Of a stretch of DNA of 64,000 nt, positions 9,741-20,333 are shown piece after piece. The position numbers and the translations under genes were made by a program. The stretch comes from DATKNA01 sp963755755 (GTDB lineage Bacteria; Actinomycetota; Actinomycetes; Actinomycetales; Kineosporiaceae). The stretch lies in assembly GCA_963755755.1 (NCBI GenBank), contig CAVWLJ010000021.1, forward strand, positions 1 through 64,000, written 5' to 3'. Position 1 is the stretch's first letter. Every line of letters begins with the position of its first letter. The notes beneath the pieces are model-generated. The model was not told the origin of the DNA. It saw only the letters and a program-made list of their open reading frames with translations, and made no database searches.

Positions 9741-12007
9741 GTGCCGACGAACACGCAGGGCCCACTGGGGGCGGAGCTGGAACTGCGGCCCGCTTTGGAG
9801 CTTCCGTTCGGGTTGCCGAACTCGAAGCTGGAGCGGCCGCAACCACGGCGGGGGATCACCCCGCGCTCCCGGGTCCTGGCTGCGATCGACGCCGCCGGCC
9901 CCGTGCCCGTCGTCGCCGTGGTCGCGCCTGCCGGCTACGGCAAGTCCACGCTGCTCGCCCAATGGGCGGCGACCAAGGACCCCGACACCGCCTGGATGTC
10001 CTGCGACGAGGGGGACAACGACCCGGCCGTGCTGATCGCCTGCCTCGGCGCCGCCCTGGCGGGTCTCGGAGCGATCGACCCGCACCGGGTCGCATCCCTG
10101 GCCCAGGACGCCGGGATCACCGCGGTCCCGCGCCTGATGGACGCCGTTCGGGCCGACGCACGACCGGCGATCGTCGTGCTCGACCACGTCGAAGCGATCA
10201 CGAATCGCGAGTGCCACGACATCCTGGCGGAGGTCGCCCTCCGGCTGCCCCGCGGTTGGCAGATCGCCATGGCCTCGCGGCACCCTCTGCCCCTGCCGCT
10301 CTCCCGGCTGCGTCTGGAGGGGGGCGTCCTGGAACTGGGCGCGCGAGATCTCGCGATGGGCGTCGAGGAGGCGCGCCAGCTGCTGGCGAGCATGGGCACC
10401 GCGGCTGACGACGATGCCCTCGCCGAGGTCCTCGACAGCACCGAGGGATGGCCCATCGGCCTGTACCTGGCCGGACTCAACCGGCGAGGGGGCGGCCGGT
10501 TCGCCGGAGCGAGCCGCTCCGGTGCGGACGAGGACGACGTCAGGACGTACCTGCGGGAGGAGGTCCTCCAGCAGCTCTCGGACCGGGAACTGACGTTCCT
10601 CACCCGGACGTCCATCCTCGCGCGGGCCTGCGGCCCGCTCTGCGACGCGACCGTCGGCAGCAGCGGGTCGGCCCGCCTGCTCGAGCAGCTCGAGCGCCGC
10701 AACCTCCTCGTCATCCCGCTCGACCGACGGCGGGAGTGGTACCGGTACCACCACCTCTTGCGGGAGATGCTCGCCGAGGAGCTGCTGCGCCGGGAGCCCG
10801 GCCTCGTTCCGCAGCTGCACGCCCGGGCCGCCGCCTGGTTCGAGACGCACGGCATGGCGGACGAGGCGATCGAGCACGCGCAGGAGGCGGGCGACAGGGA
10901 CCTCGTCGCCCGCCTCGTCCTGGAGCACATGCAACCGGTGTGGGCGAGCGGCCGGGTCGACACGGTGCTGCGGTGGATGACGTGGTTCGACCGCGAGGAC
11001 GAGCTTCACCGGTACCCGGGCATCGCGATCCACGGCGCCTTGATCTTCGCGCTTCTGGGCCGGGCGGACGAGGCCGAGGCGTGGGCCTCGGTGGCACGGA
11101 CGGCGCCCACCGACGTCGTGCTCCCCGACGGCAACACGACGGGAGGGCTGCTCGCCTACCTGCGAGCGATCCTCGCCCAGGGCGGCGTGGAGGCCATGCG
11201 GGCGGACGCCCGGGCCAGTCTCGCGGAGCTGGCGCCCTCGAGCCCGTACCGCGCGACCATGCTCTTCACCGAGGGCATGTCGCATCTCCTCGAGGGGAAC
11301 CTCGACGAGGCCGATCCCATCCTGGCGCTGGCCCGGGAGGACGCCGAACGGCTCGGCGCCCTGCCGCTGGCCGCGATGATCCTGGCCGAGCGCTGCATCG
11401 TGGCGGCGGAGCGGAACGATCCTGCACAGGTCGCCTCCCTCGCCGGCCAGGCGCTGGCGATCGTCGAGGAGGGCGGCTTCGAGCACTACTGGACGAGCGC
11501 GCTGGTCTACGCCTGGGCCGCGCGTGCCGCGCTCGCCGGCGGGAACCTCCAGGAGGCCCGGGCTCCACGCGGGGCGTTGTGCCCGGCTGCGGCCCCTGCT
11601 CGCCTACTCCATCCCGGTCGCCCCGGTGCAGGCCCTGCTCGCGCTTGTCCCGCGTCTACCTGGGCCTGGGTGACACGGGAGGCGCCGAGGCCGCCCTGCG
11701 CCAGGCCGAGGAGATCCTCGTCGAACGCCCCCGCCTGGGAACGCTCCTGGACGAGGCCCGCCAGCTCCGCGACACGCTCGATCGCGTGGTCGCGGATGCG
11801 GTCGGCGCCTCGTCGCTCACGGCCGCCGAGCTGCGCTTGCTGCCTCTGCTGGCCACGCACCTCTCACTCGGTCAGATCGGTGAGCGGCTGTACGTGGCCC
11901 GCTCCACCGTCAAGGATCAGACGACGTCGATCTACCGCAAGCTCCGGGTGTCCTCCCGGCGGGAAGCGGTGGAGAGATTCCGGGAACTCGGGCTCGACGT
12001 GCGCTGA
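9741..12007 (+). CDS. MalT/LuxR-family STAND ATPase regulator (copy 1)
   Basis: A large transcription regulator of about 750 residues. GTG at 9741 opens a protein with a P-loop APAGYGKSTLLAQW (about residues 64-77) and the MalT-type AWMSCDEGDNDP segment. A STAND-type NTPase core follows, then WYRYHHLLREML, helical repeats (TPR-like, about 350-680) and a C-terminal LuxR helix-turn-helix (LSLGQIGERLYVARSTVKDQTTSIYRKL). One or two frameshifts near 11560-11640 separate the repeats from the HTH. In MalT-type proteins inducer and ATP binding drive oligomerisation on repeated DNA boxes. It is a candidate reader of the GGGA(T/G)GA repeats in this window. Confidence 0.9.
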
Positions 12008-12017
12008 TGCGTCGGCT

Positions 12018-13469
12018 CTACACGCCGGGCGTCGCCTGGAGCCGCCCCTCGGAGACGGCCTTCACGAGCGCCGCGTGGTCCTGCTCGTTGCGGTCGGCGT
12101 ACGCCTCCGCGAACCGGAGCACCGCTTGGTCGAACACGTCGGACGATCCGAGGTAGGCCGCGATGGCGATCCGGTCGCCTGAGCGGGCGTGTGCGCGGGC
12201 CAGCGTCCACCCGCAGATCTCGGCGTACGGCGTGAGCCCCTCCGGGACCATCCTGGTGATGTCGACCGACCCCTTCCCGTCACGCAGCTGGCGGACGTAG
12301 AAGTCCCGCGCCAGTCCGTCGACACCGGTCACGTGGTCCCAGCCGAGCAGCATGTCGCTTGCGGCCTGCATCAGGCGTTGGCCTGTCACGACCCGCTCCC
12401 CGTCGTTGGCGAAGACCGACGGCTGCAGGTAGGGCTCCAGCACGGACGGCTGCGCCTCCTTGGCCTGCAGGACGAGCGCGTCGTCCAGGTCGCGTCCGAT
12501 CAGCAGGACGATCCAGCACCGGGTGCCGACGCTGCCGACGCCGACCACCTTGCGTGCCATGTCCACGATGCCGTACTGCCGGAGCAACCACCGCCGCTCC
12601 GTCGGCAGGCTGCTCGCGTAGCCGGTCAGGAGCCCCTCGAGCCACTCTTCCACCCGCACCCGCTCGCGATCCGCGAGGAGGTCCTCGAGGGGCTCGACGA
12701 GCGGTGGCTGGGAGACGAACGCGAGGCGGTCGTCGACGACGCGGGTGAGCGAGGACGCGGCCTGGAGGTTCGTCCGCGTCGCGGCCTTGGCCATCTGCTT
12801 CTGGCCCGTACGGGCGACGCGGGCGCCCTTCCGGGTCGCCCCGATGCTGGCGATTCGCTGCGCGAGCTCGTCCGCGCCCAGCCTGGCGTACCACACGTCG
12901 AGATTCCGCTGGGCCGCGAACTCCGCCATGGCCGAGCGGTAGCGCCCCACCCCGGCCAGCACCGCCGTTGCGCGCTGCTTCGAGCTGAATCCGCGCTCCC
13001 GTCCGGCGACGACGAGGCTCGCCGCGAGGCGCTTCACGTCCCATTCCCACGGCCCCGGCAGCGTCTCGTCGAAGTCGTTGATGTCGAAGACGAGTGAGCG
13101 CTCGGGCGTGTTGTAGAGCCCGAAGTTGAGCAGGTGCGCGTCTCCGCAGACCTGGACCCGGATGCCCGAGGCGGGCGTGCGGGCGAGGTCGGCCGCCATC
13201 GGCAGCGCCGCCCCCCGGTAATAGGCGAACGGCGAGCTCGACATGCGACCGTGCCGGATCGGCACGAGCTCCGTCACCCGTGAGGCCGCTTGGGCTTCGA
13301 GGAGCGCGACAGGGTCGGCCCTTCCCGAGCTCTCCCCCAGATCCGCATGGGAGGAGCGCGGGACGGCGGCCCGCGCGGCGCGGCCGAGGGCTGCCCGTTC
13401 AGCGGGCGTGAGACGCGTCGCGACGACAGGTGCCTCCGGCACCAGGGGTTTGGCACTGACCTCGGTCAT
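12018..13469 (-). CDS. DUF2252 family protein
   Basis: Intact 483-residue protein on the minus strand, ending 10 bases from the end of the preceding convergent gene. It has the DUF2252 kinase-like signatures GDAHLLNFG and FDINDFDET, the latter giving the paired acidic residues of a phosphotransferase-like active site, and RMSSSPFAYYRGAA near the N terminus. Members have unknown function. ATG at 13469 is chosen because sequence further upstream is low-complexity Arg/Gly and contains a dyad site. It sits between the two MalT-type regulators. Confidence 0.88.
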   Translation of the reverse strand: MTEVSAKPLVPEAPVVATRLTPAERAALGRAARAAVPRSSHADLGESSGRADPVALLEAQAASRVTELVPIRHGRMSSSPFAYYRGAALPMAADLARTPASGIRVQVCGDAHLLNFGLYNTPERSLVFDINDFDETLPGPWEWDVKRLAASLVVAGRERGFSSKQRATAVLAGVGRYRSAMAEFAAQRNLDVWYARLGADELAQRIASIGATRKGARVARTGQKQMAKAATRTNLQAASSLTRVVDDRLAFVSQPPLVEPLEDLLADRERVRVEEWLEGLLTGYASSLPTERRWLLRQYGIVDMARKVVGVGSVGTRCWIVLLIGRDLDDALVLQAKEAQPSVLEPYLQPSVFANDGERVVTGQRLMQAASDMLLGWDHVTGVDGLARDFYVRQLRDGKGSVDITRMVPEGLTPYAEICGWTLARAHARSGDRIAIAAYLGSSDVFDQAVLRFAEAYADRNEQDHAALVKAVSEGRLQATPGV

Positions 13470-13533
13470 CGTCCGCTCCCGTCGACGTCGCCGGCCCTCG
13501 CCCTCCAGCCTCCGCCCATGCCCGGCCGACGCC

Positions 13534-13550
13534 TCCTCCCCGCCGGATGA
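13534..13550. promoter_or_regulatory. MalT-box-like dyad upstream of the DUF2252 gene
   Basis: TCCTCCC-CGC-CGGATGA on the plus strand, 65 bases upstream of the DUF2252 start on the minus strand. Half-sites read GGGAGGA and CGGATGA. The spacing to the gene matches the gadB and alpha/beta-hydrolase sites. Confidence 0.45.
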
Positions 13551-13586
13551 CACGCCTCGCGTCACGACGACCGGGTGAACCCGAGG

Positions 13587-15914
13587 TCACCTCGTGTTCG
13601 GGGGAGGCTCGGGCTCGCCGTCGCTGCCCTCCAGCAGACCGAGCTCGTGCCCTCGCCGGACGGCCTCCGCACGCGTCGCCACCTGCAGTTTGCGGTAGGT
13701 CGCCGCGACCTGGCTCTTGATCGTGTTGCGCGAGACGTGCAGCTCGTTCGGCGATCTCCCCGAGCGACAGGTGCGTCGGCAGCAGCTGCAGCACGCGGAC
13801 CTCCGCCGCCGTCAGCGCCGTGGGACCGGGCGCGCCGACGCCACTGCCCGTCCGCGCGAGCAGGTCGGCGAGCTCGTCGACCTGCTCGCGCAGGATCCCC
13901 TGCGTCAGCAGGTGGCCGAGGTGCTGCCGGGCCTCCTCGAGCCGCGCCCGGGCGTCGAGGGGGTCGCCGAGCTCCAGGGCGACCCGGCCGAGCACGATGC
14001 TCACCTGCGCGGCGTACCACGGGAAGCCGGCGGACGATCCGTCCGCCCCCGGCCCGCTGGGCGATGCCGACGTGTCGCCGCGCGGTGGCCTCATGGCCCT
14101 GGCGTGCCGCCGACCAGGCCGCGGCGGCGTGAGGAAGCACGGCGACGGCGGTGTGCTGCGGGCCCACGCTCCTCGAGCAGGGCGAGGGCGGCGGCGATCT
14201 CGGCGTCCGCGGCCTGGTCACCCGCCGCCAGTGCCGTGATCGCGAGCTGGGCACGCGCGAGGGCGGCCGTGTCCGGCTGTTGCGTCACGGCGAGCCGGGC
14301 CGCCTCCGTCAGCGCTGGTACCCCGAGGTCGGGACGGCCATTGAGCACGTGGGCGGCGCCGAGCACGGTGAGCGCCACCGGCCGCCGCAGCGCCCGCGGC
14401 GGCTCCAGCTCGACGGCCCGCCGGGCGTCGTCGAGCATGCGCTCCACCCCGAACGGGGCGATGAACGCCGCGAGCAGGGCAGCGGCGGATTCCAGCGAGC
14501 TGCTGCCGTCGGGGAGCGCGCCGGCGAAGCGTGCCGCGCGGGCGGCACGGAGACAGCGTCTGCGCCCGGATCGGCTGCGCACTGAGCGCCCAGATCCATC
14601 CGGCGGTGACCGCGAGCGGCGGATACGCGGCGAGCGCCTCCTCGTCGAACTCATGCAGCCAGCGCTGCACGTCGCTCCGCCGGCCGGCCGCGAAGGCCTG
14701 CCGTGCGCGCAGGTCGACCAGCCGAGCGGCGCGGCGCGAGTCCCCGCCGGCCAGGGCATGCGGAATCGCCTCGTCGCGCAGGCCCTGGGCCTCGAACCAG
14801 GCCGCGGCCCGGCGATGCAGCCGCGCCTCCTCGCCGGGTTCGCGCAGCCGCAGCTCGGACAGCAACATCTCCCTGAACAGCCGGTGGTAGCGGTACCACC
14901 GGCCCTCCGCGTCGAGAGGAACGACGAACAGGTTTCGTCGTGCCGCCTCCAGCAGGCGGGCGCCGGTTCCGGTCGTCTCCAGGACGGCGTCGCACAGGGG
15001 GCCGGACATCCGCTCGAGGACGGAGGTGCGCACCAGGAATCGCACGGTGTCGGCCGACTCGGCGGCCAGCAGCTCGGCCCTGAAGTAGTCCGCGACGTAG
15101 ATGTCGTCGCCGCTGAGTTCGCCGGCACGGACGGCCGAGGTGGAACCGCCGGCTCCTGGTGAGCGACGAGGGCGGCGAGATAGACCCCGGCCGGCCAGCC
15201 CTCCGTGCGCTGCACGACGTCCCGGGCCAGATCGGGCGTCACCGCCTCACGGGCGGCGGCGAAGACTTGACGCGTCTCCGCCTCGGAGAAGGCGAGGTCG
15301 GCCGGGCCCAACTCGAGACCGGCGACGCCGAGCAGACCCTGGTCCGGGCGGGTGCGACCGGCCGCCGCCACCCGGAGCGCCGATCCGCCCGTCTCGGTCA
15401 CCGCCCGGACGAGGGCGAAGGACGCGGGCGACCGGATCTCGTGCAGGTCGTCGAGCACCAGCACGGCGCCCTGACCGAGGCGACGCATCGCCGCGATCGC
15501 CCGCAGCAGGTCGGCCGGGTCGAAGCCGCGCCGTCCCAGGACACGTTCCGAGAGCCCCAGTGTCTCGGCGTCCAAGGGCAGGGCGACCTGCAGCGCGAGA
15601 GCGATGTGCAGGGCCAGGGAGCTCGGGTCGTCGTCCTCCCGGTCCAGCACGACCCAGGCGCACACGGCGGCCGCCCTCGCGACCCATTGGCCCAGCAGCG
15701 TGGTCTTGCCATATCCCCCGGGCGCCACGAGCAGGGTCGCCGCCCCGGCCGGTGCCCCGTTCAGGCGAGCGAGGAGCGTCGCGCGACGGATCGTCCCGGG
15801 CCGGTCGACCGGCGGACGGACGGCGCCGAGAGGCAGCGGAGCGTCGCCACGTGGACCGGGCAGCGCCTCGAGGCCGGGAGCGCGTCGGGCGTCGGTGGTG
15901 TCCTTGCCTCTCAT
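13587..15914 (-). CDS. MalT/LuxR-family STAND ATPase regulator (copy 2), frameshifted
   Basis: About 775 residues on the minus strand from ATG at 15914, with GGGAGAGGGG upstream. P-loop APGGYGKTTLLGQW, then VLDREDDDPSSLALHIA, the Walker-B-like VLVLDDLHEI, and RWYRYHRLFREMLLSELRLR before helical repeats. The C-terminal HTH reads LHVSRNTIKSQVAATYRKLQ and ends at 13587. At least four frameshifts break the gene (near 15120, 14560, 14160, 14060 and at the HTH near 13740). It shares domain order with the regulator at 9741-12007 but is clearly diverged. It is divergent from cydA, so it may control the cyd genes. Confidence 0.85.
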
Positions 15915-15941
15915 GCGCCCCTCTCCCCCGGCCACGGTTGC

Positions 15942-15957
15942 GACACCCGTGGGTGTC
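15942..15957. promoter_or_regulatory. Perfect 16-base palindrome upstream of MalT-type regulator 2
   Basis: GACACCCGTGGGTGTC is perfectly self-complementary and lies 28 bases upstream of the regulator start on the minus strand, 158 bases before cydA. It differs from the GGGATGA-type dyads and does not fit the Rex operator pattern. It could be an autoregulatory or cyd operator. Confidence 0.4.
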
Positions 15958-16007
15958 ACGTCGACAGTACGCACCCGGCCTGGTCGGAAGGAACGCCCCA
16001 GAAAGGG

Positions 16008-16024
16008 TCACTCCCTCCGGATGA
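16008..16024. promoter_or_regulatory. MalT-box-like dyad between MalT-type regulator 2 and cydA
   Basis: TCACTCC-CTC-CGGATGA, lying almost midway between the divergent starts at 15914 and 16115 (about 93 bases from each). It has the same 7-3-7 form as the other sites. Confidence 0.45.
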
Positions 16025-16114
16025 TGCCTCCGCCTCGCGGGGCTGATGTCGTTGCTCTCGTCTGCTGACGTGCTGGTGTCAGGGGCGCCGCCGCCGAGAC
16101 CGACGAGGAGTGCG

Positions 16115-17507
16115 ATGTCCACTCTGGACCTGGCCAGGCTGCAGTTCGCCATGACCAGCATCTACCACTTCCTGTTCGTGCCCGTGACGATCGGGCTGAG
16201 CCTGCTCACCGCGGTGCTCCAGACGACCTGGTACAAGCGCGGGGACGCTGCCTACCTGAGGCTCACCCGCTTCTTCGGGACACTGCTGGTGATCAACATC
16301 GCGGTCGGCGTCGTCACCGGCCTCGTGCAGGAGTTCCAGTTCGGGATGGACTGGTCGGACTACTCGCGCTTCGTCGGGGACGTCTTCGGGGCGCCGCTGG
16401 CCATCGAGGGGTTGGCCGCGTTCTTCCTCGAATCCACGTTCCTCGGGCTGTGGCTCTTCGGCTGGGGCCGGCTGTCGCCCCGCGTGCACCTGTTCACGAT
16501 CTGGATGGTCGCGGTCGGCGCAATGCTCTCAGCGGCGTTCATCATGGCCGCGAACTCGTGGATGCAACACCCCGTGGGTTACCAGCTCAACAACGGCAGG
16601 GCCGAACTCAGCAACATCTGGGCCGTGCTCACCAATCCCGTCTTCCTCTGGGGGTACGCGCACGTCCTGCTCGCGGCGCTCGTCACGGGCTCCGTGGTGA
16701 TGCTCGCCGTCTCGGCCTGGCACCTGCGGCGCGGTTCGGAGACGGACCTCTTCGCACGGTCGGCGCGGCTCGCGCTCGTCGTCCTGCTGCCGGCCGCCTT
16801 CCTCGGCATGATCGTCGGCAGCCTGCTCGGAGTGATCGAGGACAAGTACCAGCCGATGAAGATCGCGGCCTCCGAGGCGCAGTGGGAGACCTGCCAGCCC
16901 TGCTCGTTCTCGCTGTTCCAGATCGGCGGCGGCAACCGCGACGAGACGCCGACGAAGATCATCCAGATTCCGCACCTGCTCTCCCTGCTGGCCACCAACT
17001 CCTGGAACGGGCAGGTGGAGGGCCTCAACAACGTGCAGGCGCAGTACCAGCAGCAGTACGGGCCCGGCGACTACGTGCCCAACGTCTTCATCCAGTACTG
17101 GTCGATGCGGGTCATGGCGTACACGGCCGGCCTGGTGTTCCTCTTCGCGCTGTGGGGGTGCTGGCGCATCTGGCGGGGGAAGCTCGACTCGGCCGGGCTG
17201 GTTCCTCCGGCTGGCCGTCTGGGTGGCCGCGCTGCCGTTCGTCATCAACACGGCGGGCTGGATGCTGACCGAGAACGGCCGGCAGCCGTGGATCGTGCAG
17301 GGCTTGATGAAGACCGCCAGCGGCGTCTCGCCGTCGGTCAGCACGTGGTGGGTCGTGACCAGCATCCTCACGTTCTTCCTGCTGTACGCGGTGCTCGCGG
17401 TCGTGGCATGGGGCCTCATGGTCCGCTACACGCGCCGGGGCCCCGATCCGGCCGAACCGATGGGCGAGCCGAAGCCCGAGGAGCGCGTCCGCGCCATGAC
17501 CTACTGA
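16115..17507 (+). CDS. cydA: Cytochrome bd oxidase subunit I
   Basis: Subunit I of the high-affinity quinol oxidase that reduces oxygen to water in the membrane. GAGGAG lies four bases before ATG 16115. His18 in TSIYHFLFVP matches the haem ligand near the N terminus. The quinol-site region GRQPW appears as ENGRQPWIVQ, followed by GLMKTASGVSP. The Q-loop is short, as in most Gram-positive and actinobacterial enzymes. One frameshift near 17200 joins the first 370 residues to the last 100. It is the first gene of cydABDC. Confidence 0.95.
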
Positions 17508-17564
17508 CCCGTTCCGACACGTCCGACCACTTCTCCGCTGAAAACCACTACCGAGGGGGCCGTC

Positions 17565-18621
17565 ATGGGCCTGGCCGTCGTCTGGTTCGTCCTCGTGGCC
17601 CTGCTGTGGACCGGGTTCTTCGTGCTCGAGGGCTTCGACTTCGGCGTCGGCATGCTGCACGCCGCGGTGGGCCGCTCCGACGAGGAGCGACAGCTCGCGG
17701 TCGACTCGATCGGCCCGCTCTGGGACGGCAACGAGGTCTGGCTCATCGTCGCCGCCGCCGGGATGTTCGCCGCCTTCCCCGGCTGGTACGCGACCATGTT
17801 CTCCGGCTTCTACTTGCCGCTGATCCTGCTGCTCGCGGCGCTCATCGTCCGCGGCGTGTCCTTCGAGTACCGGGACAAGCGGGAGTCGGAGCGCTGGCGC
17901 CGCACCTGGAGCCTGCTCATGACCCTCGGGAGCCTGGTCGCTCCGCTCGTCATCGGCATCGCCCTCGGCGACCTGCTCCACGGCGTCCCGATCAACTCCC
18001 AGCAGGAGTTCACGGGCGGCGTGGGCGACCTGGTCAGCCCCTACAGCCTGTTCGTCGGCGTCACGGTCGTCGCCACTGTGCCTCACCCACGGAGCGACGT
18101 TCCTCGCGCTCAAGGTGGGCGGCGACGTCGGCGACCGGGCCCGGACGGTCGCTCGGCGGACCGCCCCGTTCGCGGCCCTCGCCGTGCTCGTCTTCGTCTT
18201 CTGGACCGAGGCCATCACCGACCGGGGCGTCGTCCCCGGCCTCGTCCCCGTGATCGGCGTGCTCGCGGCCGCGGCCACCGCCCTGCTCGTCCAGCGCGGC
18301 CAGGACGGCTGGGCGTTCACCTCGACGACCCTGGCGATGGCGGCGACCATCTCGACGATCTTCCTCAGCCTGTATCCGCGCGTCATGGTCTCCAGCAGCG
18401 GGTCGCAGCTTCGACCTGACCGTGCAGAACACGGCGTCGTCCTCGTACGCCCTCACGGTGATGACCATCGTCGCGGCCGTGTTCTTCCCGCTCGTGCTCG
18501 TCTACCAGGGGTGGACGTACTACGTGTTCCGGCGCCGGCTGCAGCCTGCCGGATCCCTCCCGTCGTCCCCGGTCAGCCGGGGTCGCCCGAGCACCGGGCC
18601 TCCCCGGTCGCCGGGCACTGA
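17565..18621 (+). CDS. cydB: Cytochrome bd oxidase subunit II, frameshifted
   Basis: Membrane partner of CydA. It starts MGLAVVWFVLVALLWTGFFV with GAGGGGG upstream and contains LEGFDFGVG, WDGNEVWLI and the terminal YALTVMTIVAAVFFPLVLVY segment. Frameshifts near 18078 and 18412 are required. The end is uncertain: in the frame of the last helix there is no stop and translation would run directly into CydD, whereas one more indel would end the protein at TGA 18619-18621. I use the latter because a GTG start for CydD follows 20 bases later. Confidence 0.88.
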
Positions 18622-18640
18622 ACGGCCGGACGCCGAGAGC

Positions 18641-20333
18641 GTGCGCGCACTCGACCGGCGGCTGCTCGCGCGGGCACGGCCGATCCGGGTCGCGCTGGGC
18701 GTCGACGTCGTCCTCGGCCTGGCGGCGACCGGCCTCCTGATCGCCCAGGCCGTGCTCGTCGCGACCCTGGTGGCGGCGGCGTTCGACGGCCTCCCATCCG
18801 GTGAGGAGGCGCCGCTCCTGGCCGCCCTCGCCGCGGTCGTCGCCGTGCGGGCCGCGCTCTCCGGCGCCGTCGAGACGATCGGACGCCGGGCGGCCGCCCG
18901 GGTCATGTCCGACCTGAGGCTCGCGCTCGTGCGGTCCCGACTCGCCGGCGACGCCGCGGGGCAGCGGCTGGAGGACGAGGCCGGCGCCGGGGAGATCGCG
19001 ACCGCCGCGGTCGCCGGGGTCGACGCGCTCGAGGTCTACCTCGCCCGCTACCTGCCGCAGGTCGTGCTCTCCGTCGCGGTGCCCGTCGCGGTGCTCGCGA
19101 CCGCGCTGGTGGTGGACCCTCCGTCCGCGGCCATCATGCTCGTCACCCTGCCGGTTCTCCCCGTCTTCCTGGCGCTGGTGGGCAGCACGGCCGGGGCCCG
19201 GGCCCGTGAGCGATGGGCGGCCTTGGCGCTCCTGTCGGACCACGTGCTCGACGTCGTCCGCGGTCTGCCCACGCTGCGCGCCTACAACCGGGCCGACGCC
19301 CAGGCCGGGCTGGTCGCCGAGAGCGGTGAGCGCTACCGGCGCGGCACGATGCAGGTGCTGCGACTGTCGTTCCTCTCCGGCGCCGTACTCGACCTGGCCG
19401 CGACGCTCGGCACCGCGCTCGTCGCCGTCACCGTCGGCGTCCGGCTCATCAGCGGCGGGCTGACCCTGCGCGCAGGGCTGATCGTCCTGCTGCTGACCCC
19501 CGAGCTGTACGCGCCGCTGCGCGCACTGGGAAGCCTCTTCCACGCCAGCACGGACGGCGTCGCCGCGGCCGCACGCATCCTCGACGTCCTCGGCACCGAA
19601 GTCGCCGGCCCCGGCGGGGCGAGACGCCACGGGCACCTGGCAGCAGCTCGCACTCGCCGGCGTCACGGTCGAACACCCGGACCGTGGCGGCGCCGTGCTG
19701 CACGACTTCGACCTCGAGCTGCGGCGCGGCGAGGTGGTCGTGCTCGCCGGGCCCAGCGGCGCGGGCAAGAGCACGGCCGCCGCGCTGATCCTCGGGCTGC
19801 GCCGGCCGGACGCCGGTCGCGTGCTGGTCGACGGCCGCGACCTGGCGACGCTCGACCCGCAGGCGTGGCGCCGCCGGATCGGGTGGCTCCCGCAGCGGCC
19901 GACGATGTTCCGCGGCACGGTGCGCGAGAACATCGCGCTCGGCGACCCGGCCGCGTCCCTGGAGCGCGTGGAGGCGGCGGGCGAGCTGGCCGGGGTCGGG
20001 GACATCGTCGCGGAGCTCCGGCGCGGCTACGACGCCGTCATCGGGCCCGGCGGGCGCGGGCTGTCGGCCGGCGAGCAGCGCCGCATCGCGCTGGCGAGGG
20101 CGCTCCTGACCGAACCCGAGCTGCTGATCCTCGACGAGCCCTTCGCCCACCTCGACCCCGAGTCGACGGCCGTCGTGGCCCGGGCGATCGCGCAGATCGC
20201 GCCCGGCCGGGCCGTCCTCGTCATCGAGCACGACTCCCATCTGCTCACCGTCCCGCACCGGACGGTTCTCGTGCAGTTCCCCTCCACCGACGCCGCGATG
20301 CCCGTCGCGGCCCCAGCGGCGGTGGCCTCGTGA
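18641..20333 (+). CDS. cydD: ABC transporter subunit CydD (cytochrome bd assembly)
   Basis: Half-transporter with an N-terminal six-helix domain and a C-terminal ATPase, which with CydC exports thiols (glutathione or cysteine in E. coli) needed for cytochrome bd assembly. Landmarks: LPQVVLSVAVPVAVLATALV, HVLDVVRGLPTLRAYNRA, Walker A GPSGAGKSTAA, signature LSAGEQRRIALARALL and Walker B ELLILDEPFAHLD. A frameshift between 19610 and 19690 separates the membrane and ATPase parts. GTG 18641 is a guess; the frame is open upstream into cydB. Its stop overlaps the cydC start. Confidence 0.87.
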
